This document shows, piece after piece, positions 20,825 to 30,817 of a stretch of DNA of 64,000 nt. Source of the stretch: Sphingobacterium sp. ML3W (GTDB taxonomy: Bacteria; Bacteroidota; Bacteroidia; Sphingobacteriales; Sphingobacteriaceae); contig NZ_CP107036.1 in the NCBI RefSeq assembly GCF_029542085.1, positions 4,836,001 to 4,900,000 on the forward strand. Reading direction: 5' to 3'. Numbering within the stretch: the first letter of the stretch is position 1; every line of letters begins with the position of its first letter. The translations under genes and the position numbers were made by a program. Under the pieces are notes generated by a model that made no database searches, was not told the origin of the DNA, and was given only the letters and a program-made list of their open reading frames with translations.

Positions 20825-21472
20825 TTATGCGTTTTTAACTAGAATACTTTCTAATACATTAGCAACATCCTCGCATTTGTCTGTTGCATCTTCCATTGCG
20901 GATAACACTTCTTTGTGTTTGATCAATGAAATAGCGTCTTTTTCAAATTCAAAAAGATCGGCTACTGCCTTATCAAAAATATAGTCTGCTTTATTTTCTA
21001 CACTATTGATACGCACACAAGAATCTGTGATATTGCGAATGTTTTTTAAATCCCGAAGTTCGTGGATTGCTTTTGAAACATGTTCAGTAGCTTCCACCAG
21101 TAGATCCGCGATTTCTATCATTGGTTCTGTTGCTTTTTCTACCTTGTATAAGTCCATTCTATTAGCCGCACCGTGGATAAAATCGGCTACATCGTCCAAA
21201 GAACTTGCTAAGGAGTGTATATCTTCGCGGTCAAAAGGTGTAATGAAATTTTTACCTAGCTCCAAGTGAATTTGATGTGTGATGTTGTCGCCTTTGTGCT
21301 CCAAGTCTTCCATCTTACGTGTGAACTCTTTCTTCTTTTCTGGATTGTTTGAGTTAACAATATCTTTTAACAATTGAGACATTTCGATCAAATTGTTGCC
21401 GGCTTGTTCAAACAAAGGGAAGAATTTTTTGTCCTTTGGAACGAAGTATTGAAAAATGCTATTTAAAGACAT
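20825..21472 (-). CDS. DUF47 (PhoU-like) Pit accessory protein
   Basis: The 215-residue all-helical protein has the PhoU-like DUF47 pattern: FFPLFEQAGNNLIEMSQLL, the acidic EDLEHKGDNITHQIHLEL, and TPFDREDIHSLASSLDDVADFI, the last two being the typical metal-binding ExxxD stretches. DUF47 proteins are coded next to Pit transporters and are thought to control them. A sensor kinase gene lies just upstream on the same strand. Confidence 0.9.
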   Translation of the reverse strand: MSLNSIFQYFVPKDKKFFPLFEQAGNNLIEMSQLLKDIVNSNNPEKKKEFTRKMEDLEHKGDNITHQIHLELGKNFITPFDREDIHSLASSLDDVADFIHGAANRMDLYKVEKATEPMIEIADLLVEATEHVSKAIHELRDLKNIRNITDSCVRINSVENKADYIFDKAVADLFEFEKDAISLIKHKEVLSAMEDATDKCEDVANVLESILVKNA

Positions 21473-21562
21473 ATCTTAAATTTATTTTTGCAAAAATAAC
21501 ACCCTAATGTTAAGTTAATGTTAACATTGGTTTTGTTTAAACACAAAAGTGTCATCAATTGT

Positions 21563-22600
21563 TTAATCTCCGACCTGAACTTTTTGCAAAGTAAAGCCAA
21601 AAGTGGTTCCAATGCCCTCTGTACTACGGACATTAACATTCTGTTGATGCGCTTCAACAATATGTTTGACAATCGCAAGACCTAAGCCCGATCCGCCAAT
21701 ATCTCTTGAGCGACTTTTATCTGTGCGGAAGAATCGCTCGAATACCCGGCTCAGATTTTTTTCTTCGATACCATAACCGTCATCCGTGATTTCTATGAGT
21801 ACTTGCTCAAAAAGCGGGAAAATCTTGATTTTCGTTGTCCCGCCCACTTTTCCGTATTTGAGTGAGTTATCGATAAGATTATACAATACCTGATGTATTT
21901 TATTGCGATCGGCTTTAACCCAATGTGGTGTGCCGGTTTTAGGTTTGAACTCGATCTTAATATTATGATGTTTGGCTTTGTCTTCCAATGAATATGAGGT
22001 GTCTTTGATAAGATCTACAATGTCAAATTTTTCAATATTCAATACCATTTTACCTGATTCCAGTTTGGATATTTCATCTAAATCTTGAATTAGATAATTC
22101 AATCTGTCAAGGTTTCGAGCAGCTTTATCTAAGAAATTCTTTGCCATTTCCATGTCTTCTTCCATCAGCCCATCTTGTAATGTCTCGATGTATCCTTGTG
22201 TAGCGAAGAGGGGCGTTTTGAACTCATGGGATATATTGGAAAGGAATTCACGCCTAAATTTTTCCTGCGATTTCAATTGTTCAATTTCATTTTTTTTATC
22301 TTTTGCCCAGGCCTTTACGTCATTTTCTGCATCTGTAATGGGATCTTCACTGACATGTTCACCAATCGCATCTTTTAGATCTTTGCCAAGTTTGAGGTTA
22401 TGAATCAACTTATACATGGTATTAAGACGACGGTAGATGTATTTCTCGAATAAATAGTTGAATAGAAGAAAACAGATAACCAGTGCAACAAAAAATATAA
22501 TCAGTGCAGTCTGGAGATCATGTTTATAATAAAAGCTGATAGTGGATATTGCAATGCCAACTCCAGCAGAGTTTGCCAATAATAATTGTCTGAAATTCAT
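21563..22600 (-). CDS. Membrane sensor histidine kinase (PhoR-like)
   Basis: The 345-residue protein has two N-terminal transmembrane helices (about 8-24 and 31-50) with almost no periplasmic loop. Then come a linker, the H-box FLSNISHEFKTPLFATQGYIE (about 117-137; His near 124), the N-box NLIDNSLKYG (about 236-245), and G boxes DDGYGIEEKNLSRVFERFFR and GGSGLGLAIVKHI. It autophosphorylates and should pass phosphate to a response regulator, but none is adjacent. Position before DUF47 and Pit suggests phosphate sensing by context only. The lack of a periplasmic sensor resembles PhoR. Confidence 0.87.
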   Translation of the reverse strand: MNFRQLLLANSAGVGIAISTISFYYKHDLQTALIIFFVALVICFLLFNYLFEKYIYRRLNTMYKLIHNLKLGKDLKDAIGEHVSEDPITDAENDVKAWAKDKKNEIEQLKSQEKFRREFLSNISHEFKTPLFATQGYIETLQDGLMEEDMEMAKNFLDKAARNLDRLNYLIQDLDEISKLESGKMVLNIEKFDIVDLIKDTSYSLEDKAKHHNIKIEFKPKTGTPHWVKADRNKIHQVLYNLIDNSLKYGKVGGTTKIKIFPLFEQVLIEITDDGYGIEEKNLSRVFERFFRTDKSRSRDIGGSGLGLAIVKHIVEAHQQNVNVRSTEGIGTTFGFTLQKVQVGD

Positions 22601-22610
22601 CTGTTGAATA

Positions 22611-22633
22611 AAAAAGGCCCCTAATTGGAGCCT
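22611..22633 (-). terminator. psd terminator just before the sensor kinase start
   Basis: On the minus strand AGGCTCC (22627-22633) pairs with GGGGCCT (22615-22621) with one wobble, followed by six T bases. It ends only about 10 bases before the kinase ATG, so it could also act as an attenuator for the kinase gene. Confidence 0.7.
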
Positions 22634-22662
22634 AAGTTACTTATAATGATATTAATAAATTG

Positions 22663-23316
22663 TTAAAATTTTCCGATAACGGTTTTAGCTCCGGTAACTT
22701 TATCGCCAATATTCACATTGATCTCTGTTCCTAAAGGCAAGAATAGATCCACACGTGAACCAAATTTGATAAAGCCGAACTCGTTGCCTTGAACAACCTG
22801 ATCATTTTCTTTTACATACCAAACAATTCGGCGGGCCAATGCGCCAGCAATTTGACGGAAAAGAACTTCTCTGCCTGCGTTGTCTTTTACTACGACAGTT
22901 GTTCTTTCGTTGTCTGTCGATGATTTTGGATGCCAAGCGACCAAGAACTTCCCTGGATGATATTTGAAGAAAGTTACCAAACCGCTGATTGGATTTCGAT
23001 TCACATGTACATTGATAGGAGACATGAAAATAGAGACCTGTATCCTTCTGTCATGAAAATATTCATTTTCTTCGGTTTCTTCGATGACCACAACTTTTCC
23101 GTCAGCAGGACATAAGATCGTGCCATCTTGTGGAATCACTACTTTCTTAGGACTCCTAAAAAACTGGACAACTGTAATGAATAGGAATGCTGAAAGGGCA
23201 TAAATAAACCATTTTACAAACTGCGGTGCATCATAATAATCCGCAACAGCATTGATGATAAAGATAAAAAGTACAGCAATCGCTAATGTGGTATATCCTT
23301 CTTTATGGAATTTCAT
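22663..23316 (-). CDS. psd: Phosphatidylserine decarboxylase, short proenzyme
   Basis: Psd makes phosphatidylethanolamine from phosphatidylserine. The 217-residue short form has an N-terminal membrane hairpin (about 8-25 and 32-48), PADGKVVVIEE, MSPINVHVNRNPISG (substrate His) and the self-cleavage Gly-Ser in GFIKFGSRVDLFLP (about 181-194), where the Ser becomes the pyruvoyl group. The length fits the archaeal/Bacteroidota type. No pssA is adjacent. Confidence 0.9.
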   Translation of the reverse strand: MKFHKEGYTTLAIAVLFIFIINAVADYYDAPQFVKWFIYALSAFLFITVVQFFRSPKKVVIPQDGTILCPADGKVVVIEETEENEYFHDRRIQVSIFMSPINVHVNRNPISGLVTFFKYHPGKFLVAWHPKSSTDNERTTVVVKDNAGREVLFRQIAGALARRIVWYVKENDQVVQGNEFGFIKFGSRVDLFLPLGTEINVNIGDKVTGAKTVIGKF

Positions 23317-23340
23317 ATCTATTTATTTCTGCAAAGATAA

Positions 23341-24471
23341 TTATTTACTCGAATTGTCTATTTGTCTTTCGATTTTAATTGAATGGGTATAGACTTTCCC
23401 ATCACTTCCCGTGGCAATACTTCCAGAAACTTTAATCGTATCGTCTTGAGGTTGATCTTGTTTGTAGGTAGGAAAATAAAAATCTATACTTTTGGCAATT
23501 CGATTCAAAATGGTGTGATCATTTTCATTATTGGAGTCTACATTCAATTTCAGACTTCGCAAATTGGCCAAGCCCGTTTTTTTGACTTCAACTTCATAGG
23601 AGAAATTTAGTTGGGTTGCAACTTCGAACCCGCTTTTATTGATCCTATCTGTAAACCGTTTAGCAAGGAAGGCATAGAAGTTTGAAAAGTCATCAAAGCT
23701 ACAAGATTTGCTGTTTAATAGTTCAGCTCGGATAAAATAATCGTAGGGTAGAACGCTTAACACTTGAAAATCTTCACTTTGAAGTTCTCCATTATCATCA
23801 TAAGTAGCAACTATTTTTCCATCAACAAAGCGTTGTGTCATTGCGTAAATGGGCTGCTGTCCGACATTGTAAAAATAAGTGTTCCAGTTCCCCTGTGGTT
23901 TACCTCCTTTTACTTTGCCCTTACGTAGATAAAAATCATAACCGAATTCTGTGAATCCTTCGAATGGAATAGCGAATTCATAGTTCCCTTCACCACCAAC
24001 GATTTCCTGTTTTCCTCGGTTATCCCAATAATCTTTAATGAAATAACCATAATCACCATAGGTCACCGTTAATAGCGGTTTACCGTCGGGATAATAATAT
24101 TTGCAATCACCAACTGGATAGTTATCCTTAAAATTTATTTCCCATTTTAACACTCCATTCGGATGAAAAGCTTGAAATACACCTTCTTTTTTACCACCCT
24201 TATAATTGCCGATCAGTATACGGTTGCCATTGGGTGCGAAATCACGAAACTCCCCTTCGAAAATTTGCTTTGTGAAATCAAATTTGCTTACACGTTCAAT
24301 TGATTTGAATTCGCAATCTTTTGCCGCCAGATAATAATACTTATCAAAATAGAAACGAATTAAGCCTTGATCTAATTTCTCGTAAAATACAGGCTTATCC
24401 TCTTGCGCTTGAATAGGTTGGCAGCAAAACGAGGATAACAACAACAGTATAGAAATGAATTTTTTAGTCAT
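23341..24471 (-). CDS. Secreted YwqK/MORN-repeat protein
   Basis: The 376-residue protein has a signal peptide (about 1-22). Residues about 60-150 hold repeats of the YwqK/MORN type with a G-x-Y/F-x-x-G-K/x-G pattern: GEFRDFAPNGNRILIGNYKGG, KEGVFQAFHPNGVLKWEINF, GDCKYYYPDGKPLLTVTYG. The C-terminal part (about 270-370) is an alpha/beta stretch I do not recognise. Such proteins are often labelled antitoxins in databases, but no toxin gene is near and the signal peptide argues for an envelope role. It ends 8 bases from polA, in the same direction. Confidence 0.72.
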   Translation of the reverse strand: MTKKFISILLLLSSFCCQPIQAQEDKPVFYEKLDQGLIRFYFDKYYYLAAKDCEFKSIERVSKFDFTKQIFEGEFRDFAPNGNRILIGNYKGGKKEGVFQAFHPNGVLKWEINFKDNYPVGDCKYYYPDGKPLLTVTYGDYGYFIKDYWDNRGKQEIVGGEGNYEFAIPFEGFTEFGYDFYLRKGKVKGGKPQGNWNTYFYNVGQQPIYAMTQRFVDGKIVATYDDNGELQSEDFQVLSVLPYDYFIRAELLNSKSCSFDDFSNFYAFLAKRFTDRINKSGFEVATQLNFSYEVEVKKTGLANLRSLKLNVDSNNENDHTILNRIAKSIDFYFPTYKQDQPQDDTIKVSGSIATGSDGKVYTHSIKIERQIDNSSK

Positions 24472-24479
24472 AACAAAAA

Positions 24480-27278
24480 TTAATGTGCTTCAAGCCAATT
24501 TTTACCTTCTCCGATTTCAACAATCAACGGAACATTTGTTTTTATAGCATTTGTCATTTTGTCCAAGATAATTGTTTTGAATGCTTCGACCTCTTGTTTC
24601 GGAACATCAAACACCAATTCATCGTGTACTTGCATAATCATTTTACCTGCCAGTCCCTGTTGCTCGATTTCCTTTTGTATTGCAATCATGGCAATCTTGA
24701 TTAAATCTGCTGCCGAACCTTGAATCGGGGCATTGATTGCATTACGTTCAGCAAATCCCCGAACAGTCATGTTTGCTGAATTAATGTCTCTCAAATAACG
24801 TCTACGCTTTAAAATTGTTTCAACGTAGCCTTTCTCTTTCGCGGATTCAACGGCATCGCTCATATACTTTTTTATACCGGTATATTGGTTGAAGTATTCG
24901 TTGATGATGTCAGCAGCTTCTTTGCGTGAGATGCCTAGATTTTGAGATAAACCAAAGGCGGATTGACCGTATATAATACCAAAGTTTACTGCTTTTGCAT
25001 TACGCCTTTGTTCCGATGTCACCTCTTCAAAAGCCATATTATAGACTTTTGCTGCAGTGGCACGATGGATATCATGTCCTTGACTAAAGGCTTCCAACAT
25101 ATTTTGATCTTTGCTCAACTCCGCTATTAAGCGTAATTCGATCTGTGAATAATCGGCTGATAAGATCACATGATCTTTCGAACGTGGGATAAATGCTTTC
25201 CTCACTTCACGGCCTCTTTCCGTACGGATCGGAATATTCTGCAGATTAGGATTTGTAGAGCTCAAGCGGCCTGTTGCGGCGACAGCTTGATTATAGGAAG
25301 TATGGATCAACCCCGTTTCTGGATTGATCAATTCAGGTAATGAATCTACGTAAGTTGATTTTAATTTCTGTAACTGCCTAAAATTCAAAATATCCTGAAC
25401 AATATCTGATTTGTGCGCCAGCGCCAATAGAACATCTTCACCAGTTTTGTACTGCCCTGTTTTTGTTTTCTTTGCTTTCGGATCCAGTTGGAGTTTGTCG
25501 AATAAGACTTCGCCTAACTGTTTTGGTGAGGCAATATTAAAGTTCACGCCTGCTTTTTCAAATATGGCATTCTCTAGATCCGTGATGTCCTGTTCCAATG
25601 TTTTCGAAAATTCGCCAAGAGCGGGGACATCCACTTTTACTCCATTTCGTTCTATTTCTGCAAGCACATATACAAGTGGAAATTCAACATCCTGGGCCAA
25701 TTTTAAGGTGTCCGTTTCTACCAAAAGAGGGTGAAAAATGTTTTTTAGCTGCAAAGTAATGTCTGCATCTTCTGCTGCGTATTCTTTGATTTTTTCGAAA
25801 TCAACATCCCGCATATTTCCTTGTTTTTTTCCTTTTTCTCCAATGAGTTCGGTAATGGAGACCGGCGTGTAATTCAGATAGTTCTCTGCAAGCACATCCA
25901 TGCCATGCCGTGTGTCAGGGTCAATGAGGTAATGTGCTAACATGGTATCGAATAATGTTCCCTGTACCTTAACACCATATCTTGCCAATAGGAGAATATC
26001 GTACTTGATATTCTGACCGATCTTTTCAATTGCTGGATTTTCCAGTGCAGACTTAAAGATATCGACGATGCGTTGCGCTTCTTCCCGATTTGCTGGTGTA
26101 GGAATATAGTATGCTTTCCCGGTTTCAAACGAAAATGAAAGTCCTACGATATTAGCAAGATTTGCATCTAACCCCGTTGTTTCTGTATCAAAACAAAAGC
26201 TGCTTTTTGAATTGAGTTCCTCGGCAAGTTTTTCTTGTTCTTCTGTTGTATCTAATAGTGTATATTCGTGTGTTGTATTGTGAATATTTTTTAGAACAAT
26301 ATTTTCACTTGATACTCCTATTACTGTACTTGTTGTATTTGCTGTTGTCTGGATAGCAAATAAATCCATCTGTCCATTTATAGGTGCATTCTTTTCAAGT
26401 ATGGAGAAATCGTCTCCAAAAACTCTTTTTCCCAATGTCCTAAATTCCAATTCAGCAAAAAGGGGTTCTAGAATGTCTTTATTTGGATCTTCAAGTTCTA
26501 GGGCTTTTTCGTTAAGCTCAACGGGTACATCCAACAAAATTGTTGCTAATTTTTTTGAAATTAATCCCTGTTCTGCAAAATTTTCAACGTTTTCGCGCAT
26601 TTTTCCTTTTAGCTGATCCGCATTGGCTATAATTCCTTCGACTGACCCAAATTCCTGAACAAGTTTTTTTGCGGTCTTCTCACCGATACCTGGAATTCCT
26701 GGGATATTATCTACGGCATCACCCCATAAGCCCAAAATATCGATGACCTGGCACACGTCTGTTACCTCCCACTTTTCGAGAATTTCTTTGACTCCTTGTA
26801 CTTCAGCCCCATTACCCATACGGGCTGGTTTGTAAATAAAAATATTGTCTGAGACAAGCTGACCAAAATCTTTATCCGGTGTCATACAATAGACTTGGAA
26901 GTTTTCTTGTTCTGCTTTTTTCGCTAATGTTCCGATGATATCATCCGCTTCATAACCGTCCATTGTAATAATAGGGATATTGAATCCCTCAATCAGGCGA
27001 TAGATATAAGGAATGGAAGCTGAAAGGTCTTCGGGCATTTTTTCACGATGTGCTTTATAGGCTTCAAATTCAATATGGCGTGCTGTAGGAGCTGCCGTGT
27101 CGAACACTACTGCTATATGAGAAGGTTGCTGATTTTTCAATACCTCCAACAGTGTATTGGTAAAACCCATGATTGCCCCAGTATTCAACCCTGTCGAGGT
27201 GATCCTTGGGGTCTTGCTCAAAGCAAAATATGCTCTATATATGAGAGCCATGCCATCTAAAAGAAATAGTTTTTTCAC
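24480..27278 (-). CDS. polA: DNA polymerase I
   Basis: This is a full-length 932-residue polymerase with three active parts. The 5' nuclease domain has LLDGMALIYRAYFAL at the start, DGYEADDIIGTLA and a helix-hairpin-helix with DNIPGIPGIGEKTA. The 3'-5' proofreading domain keeps all motifs: FDTETTGLD, GQNIKYD and YAAEDADITL. The polymerase domain has motif A LSADYSQIELR, motif B RRNAKAVNFGIIYG and motif C MQVHDELVFDV. It replaces RNA primers and repairs gaps. It diverges from rsgA. Confidence 0.96.
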   Translation of the reverse strand: MKKLFLLDGMALIYRAYFALSKTPRITSTGLNTGAIMGFTNTLLEVLKNQQPSHIAVVFDTAAPTARHIEFEAYKAHREKMPEDLSASIPYIYRLIEGFNIPIITMDGYEADDIIGTLAKKAEQENFQVYCMTPDKDFGQLVSDNIFIYKPARMGNGAEVQGVKEILEKWEVTDVCQVIDILGLWGDAVDNIPGIPGIGEKTAKKLVQEFGSVEGIIANADQLKGKMRENVENFAEQGLISKKLATILLDVPVELNEKALELEDPNKDILEPLFAELEFRTLGKRVFGDDFSILEKNAPINGQMDLFAIQTTANTTSTVIGVSSENIVLKNIHNTTHEYTLLDTTEEQEKLAEELNSKSSFCFDTETTGLDANLANIVGLSFSFETGKAYYIPTPANREEAQRIVDIFKSALENPAIEKIGQNIKYDILLLARYGVKVQGTLFDTMLAHYLIDPDTRHGMDVLAENYLNYTPVSITELIGEKGKKQGNMRDVDFEKIKEYAAEDADITLQLKNIFHPLLVETDTLKLAQDVEFPLVYVLAEIERNGVKVDVPALGEFSKTLEQDITDLENAIFEKAGVNFNIASPKQLGEVLFDKLQLDPKAKKTKTGQYKTGEDVLLALAHKSDIVQDILNFRQLQKLKSTYVDSLPELINPETGLIHTSYNQAVAATGRLSSTNPNLQNIPIRTERGREVRKAFIPRSKDHVILSADYSQIELRLIAELSKDQNMLEAFSQGHDIHRATAAKVYNMAFEEVTSEQRRNAKAVNFGIIYGQSAFGLSQNLGISRKEAADIINEYFNQYTGIKKYMSDAVESAKEKGYVETILKRRRYLRDINSANMTVRGFAERNAINAPIQGSAADLIKIAMIAIQKEIEQQGLAGKMIMQVHDELVFDVPKQEVEAFKTIILDKMTNAIKTNVPLIVEIGEGKNWLEAH

Positions 27279-27384
27279 AAAATTGAATTTTAGTCTCCTT
27301 ACAAAGGTAAGAAATTCATCAAACCGTAAGTTTAATAAATTTTTCCGATTTTTGTGCTATGACACATTTAATGCAACAGGTTCT

Positions 27385-28305
27385 ATGAGAGGATTGGTAA
27401 CAAAGTCCACAGGTAGTTGGTATCAGGTTTTGGGCGAAGATGACAAGAGATATGATTGCCGAATCAAAGGAAAATTTCGTACCAAGGGAATTAAAACGAC
27501 CAACCCTGTGGCTGTAGGAGACTGGGTGCATTTTGATGTGGAGCCAGATCTTGAAAGTGCTGTCATTCGTGAATTGGAACCGCGTCGTAATTATATTATT
27601 CGAAAGTCGGTAAACCTCTCCAAACAAACACAGATTATCGGGGCAAACCTAGATCAGGCTTTTTTGGTGGTTACGTTGGCTTCTCCGCCAACATCTTTGG
27701 GTTTTATTGACCGTTTTTTGGTGACGACCGAAGCTTATGGAATACCTGCGGTACTTATTTTTAATAAACTCGATCTTTTCAGTGATGAAGGTTTGGAAAT
27801 ATTGGCCGACTATAAGGCTATTTATGAACGAATCGGCTATCCGTGCTATGAGGTATCGGCTTTGACGGGAAAGAATATAGATGTTGTCAAGGAGCTACTT
27901 CAGGATAAAATTACATTAGTGTCAGGTCATTCTGGTGTTGGTAAATCTACTTTGATTAATGCTATTGTACCTGAATATGGTTTGAAGACAGGAGAAATTT
28001 CGGATTGGTCAGATAAGGGGAAGCACACCACTACATTTGCAGAGATGTTTGACTTACCTTTTGCGGGTAAACTGATTGATACACCCGGTATTCGCGAGTT
28101 GGGAATTGTGGATATTGAAAAACAGGAACTGTCCCACTTTTTCCCTGAGATGCGTGCATTGATGAACCAATGCCGGTTCAATAATTGTCGGCATATCAAC
28201 GAGCCCGGTTGTGTGATTATGGAAGCCGTTGAGGAGGGAGAAATTGAATCTTCACGTTACGATAGTTATCTCAGTATGTATCATAATGAAGATAGCAGAG
28301 CTTAA
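27385..28305 (+). CDS. rsgA: Ribosome small subunit GTPase A
   Basis: RsgA is a circularly permuted GTPase that checks late 30S assembly. The 306-residue protein starts at the ATG at 27385 (MRGLVTKSTGSWYQV), with an OB domain to about 70. The G motifs follow in permuted order: NKLD (G4, about 123), SALTG (G5), GHSGVGKST (G1, about 182) and DTPG (G3). The C-terminal zinc site is CRFNNCRHINEPGC. Longer upstream readings run antisense into polA and are rejected. It is divergent from polA by 106 bases. Confidence 0.94.
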   Translation: MRGLVTKSTGSWYQVLGEDDKRYDCRIKGKFRTKGIKTTNPVAVGDWVHFDVEPDLESAVIRELEPRRNYIIRKSVNLSKQTQIIGANLDQAFLVVTLASPPTSLGFIDRFLVTTEAYGIPAVLIFNKLDLFSDEGLEILADYKAIYERIGYPCYEVSALTGKNIDVVKELLQDKITLVSGHSGVGKSTLINAIVPEYGLKTGEISDWSDKGKHTTTFAEMFDLPFAGKLIDTPGIRELGIVDIEKQELSHFFPEMRALMNQCRFNNCRHINEPGCVIMEAVEEGEIESSRYDSYLSMYHNEDSRA

Positions 28306-28343
28306 TACAGAAAGGCTTCCATTTATGGAAGCCTTTCTGTATT
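28304..28343. terminator. Bidirectional terminator between rsgA and the secreted protein gene
   Basis: Arms 28304-28321 and 28326-28343 are exact 18-bp complements (AATACAGAAAGGCTTCCA) with loop TTTA. It overlaps the rsgA stop and serves both convergent genes. Confidence 0.88.
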
Positions 28344-28360
28344 TAAAAGGAAGAGAGCGT

Positions 28361-30817
28361 TCATTTTATGGCTTGTGTTAGATTCATGTAGTCCATTAGA
28401 TAGGTACATTCCTTTGAAGCCATATTGAAAAAAGGCGTGTCCTTATATTGTGTATTTAGTTCTTTAAAGTACCTATTCTGAAGCGAAAAGCGGTAGAACG
28501 GATTTTTCAAGGGGGAATCATAATATTGCCAGCGAGTGTCCTCAGTATAAACAAAATCTTTCTGTTCACATTTTGCGAGCATGAAGGTACATTTGGCCTT
28601 AAACTCTTTATCTGAACTTAGTGAACGGGCTTTGTTATACCATTCTTTTGCTGATTTTGTCTGTACGTAATTCCGTTTCCAGTGAATTGTTGTGGCAGCA
28701 TGATTGTCTGAGGATGACCAATCGTACGACACCAAAGACCATGCGTTTCCGTAAGTGCTGGTTTGATAAATGCCTGTGGCCATCTGAAAGTAATAGTCGG
28801 CTTTTTTCTGATTATTTTTTTCGCTTTTTATGGCATTCTCCAATCGGGCCATGCGTTCTGCATATTTTAGTTTGGTCGTATTCTCTTTTCCGTATTTCTT
28901 TGGATAGTCATTGATGGTGACGATAAATGGACTGGGGATAACACCCGTTTCATCTTCATTGTACGAATTCCTTATTTCTTTTATTTTGTGATCTTTAGGA
29001 AGTGCCTGTAATGTTGTCGCCGCTTTTTGAAAATCAAGCTCCCGTAGATATGCTGTGCCTAGCAGTTCTGTCAAATAATCTCTATTGAAATGCTTGATAT
29101 CTTGCAATAAAAAACGGGATAATGTATTTTGTTGCGTGTTGTCAGACAGTAGTGCCCTTATTTTTAATAATGTTTTAGGTGTGAGACTATTTTCCCAAAA
29201 ATGCATGGTGGACCATTGCATGTTGTCTTCAAGAGAATCCTTGGCGATACCGTAATTATAGAAGATATCGGCTTTTACAGCGGCTAAACTCGCCATAGCT
29301 GTATCTTGTGTGCTGAGGTAATGTTTGACGACAAGGTTCTGGAGGATATTTCTAGCAATCAGACTGTAATTGCTGTATTCAAAAGCACTATAGCTCCATT
29401 CCTTTTTGTTACTTGAATTTTTGCCATCCTGTTTGGCTTTCTGCTCCAGCCACGCTAATGTTTTGACCAGCTTGGGCTGATCAATCTGTTTACTGGTTTG
29501 CCAATCTGCTAATTGCGTAAGCAGCACTGTAATCTGATATTGATCGCCCAACCTAGGATTCAATTCATTTTCTTTTACCTGGGCAAGATATTTTTTTGCT
29601 AGATCATTTTCTCTATTCATCCAGCTTAAATAAGCCGCTGTAATCAGACCAAGCTGTGGCTGAACGTATTTTTTGTCTTGATAGAGGTTTAATGCGAAAT
29701 CGCGAAGGGAATCCAAATGTTGTTTAATGGTGCTTTTGTCTTCGTTTCTAGCGTAATAGTTGTAGTTTTCGCCATAACCAATATAAAAAGACTCATTCAT
29801 ATCGCCTTCTATTTTGTTGACTTCCCTTCCCAACAAAACTGCATTTACGGTATTGGCTGGATCAAGCTTATAACAGGCGTTTAGATATTTCATTGTACGG
29901 TCTCCAGTGCCGAATCCAATAATGGCATTAATGTTAAAGTTGTCTGCATCAGTGCTGGCATATTGAAAAATCTCTGTGTCAGAAGCTGTGATATAATGAA
30001 AATTAGCGTACGCCAAAACCCGTCTTTCGGGGCTTGCTGTAAATAACCTGGAGAAAAGGTATGCCGCTTTAGCCCCATCACCATTTTTACGGACAGCACC
30101 AGCGTAGTTGGAAAGTGCCCAATTTAAAATAGCTTCATTCCCTTTTATAGGCTGTAAGTATTTCTCATAGATAGCAATACTTTTGGCATATTCCTGACCG
30201 AATAGATATAAGCGTGCGGCCTGATAAGCGTAACGGACAAAAAGGAAACTGTTTTTTTTATGCTTGTTGATCTGTGTTTCGGCCAGTTCGGCATATTGTA
30301 CAATCTCTTTAAAATTCCGCGTATCGGGATCCCAATAATTGTGTTGAACATTGGTGATGGGCTCTTGCTTTTTTGTAAAAACAAAGTAAGCTCGCTCAGG
30401 TTCATGTTTACCATCAATTAAGGTTTGTAAAAATGTATTTCCTTTGATGGAATCCGGAAGATTGCTCCAGGATGATTTTTTTTGATTACTGACCAAATCA
30501 GACGTCGCCGAGTCGCTGTAGTACATCAATTGTTGGATATCTTTTACATTTATATCTGACCCTAGGTGTTTTGCCCAAGCTTCACTGTTGACGATGCTTT
30601 CCTTGACTGGAGCTTCTTCGGTATAAAGAAATTGATAGGGGATGTATTGAAATGCAGAAAACCCGTTGTCTTCGAGATTCGGAAGATAGTAAGTTGTTTG
30701 GTTGTCATAGGGATCCATTTCGGGTCCACAAGCGATATTTGTTGCAATCTCTCCAAAAAAGAAAGCGAGCGTGGTGCTAGAAAGCACGAATAATTTCTTG
30801 TAACTCGGCGTTGCCAT
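28361..30817 (-). CDS. Large secreted protein of unknown function
   Basis: I do not recognise a characterised family. The 818-residue protein begins with an N-terminal hydrophobic stretch (about 8-22, LFVLSSTTLAFFFGE) that looks like a signal, then CGPEMDPYD, a string I associate with a conserved Bacteroidota hypothetical group. From about 180 on it is helical, with TPR-like pieces (FGQEYAKSIAIYEKYLQPI, LACYKLDPANTVNAV-like, FQMATGIYQTSTYGNAWSLV, FMLAKCEQKD). Late Tyr/Trp-rich segments (TRWQYYDSPLKNPFYRF) are odd. Its start overlaps the upstream lipoprotein gene by 41 bases, so the two are made together. Confidence 0.65.
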   Translation of the reverse strand: MATPSYKKLFVLSSTTLAFFFGEIATNIACGPEMDPYDNQTTYYLPNLEDNGFSAFQYIPYQFLYTEEAPVKESIVNSEAWAKHLGSDINVKDIQQLMYYSDSATSDLVSNQKKSSWSNLPDSIKGNTFLQTLIDGKHEPERAYFVFTKKQEPITNVQHNYWDPDTRNFKEIVQYAELAETQINKHKKNSFLFVRYAYQAARLYLFGQEYAKSIAIYEKYLQPIKGNEAILNWALSNYAGAVRKNGDGAKAAYLFSRLFTASPERRVLAYANFHYITASDTEIFQYASTDADNFNINAIIGFGTGDRTMKYLNACYKLDPANTVNAVLLGREVNKIEGDMNESFYIGYGENYNYYARNEDKSTIKQHLDSLRDFALNLYQDKKYVQPQLGLITAAYLSWMNRENDLAKKYLAQVKENELNPRLGDQYQITVLLTQLADWQTSKQIDQPKLVKTLAWLEQKAKQDGKNSSNKKEWSYSAFEYSNYSLIARNILQNLVVKHYLSTQDTAMASLAAVKADIFYNYGIAKDSLEDNMQWSTMHFWENSLTPKTLLKIRALLSDNTQQNTLSRFLLQDIKHFNRDYLTELLGTAYLRELDFQKAATTLQALPKDHKIKEIRNSYNEDETGVIPSPFIVTINDYPKKYGKENTTKLKYAERMARLENAIKSEKNNQKKADYYFQMATGIYQTSTYGNAWSLVSYDWSSSDNHAATTIHWKRNYVQTKSAKEWYNKARSLSSDKEFKAKCTFMLAKCEQKDFVYTEDTRWQYYDSPLKNPFYRFSLQNRYFKELNTQYKDTPFFNMASKECTYLMDYMNLTQAIK

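Noticed and set aside
23341..24471. Toxin-antitoxin system suggested by the YwqK repeat name
   Set aside because: There is no toxin gene nearby and the protein has a signal peptide; the name is a database habit.
24480..24704. Cys-rich plus-strand frame over polA
   Set aside because: Antisense shadow of a well supported gene.
27157..27384. Longer start for RsgA
   Set aside because: It would run antisense through the polA start and precede the OB domain with unrelated sequence.
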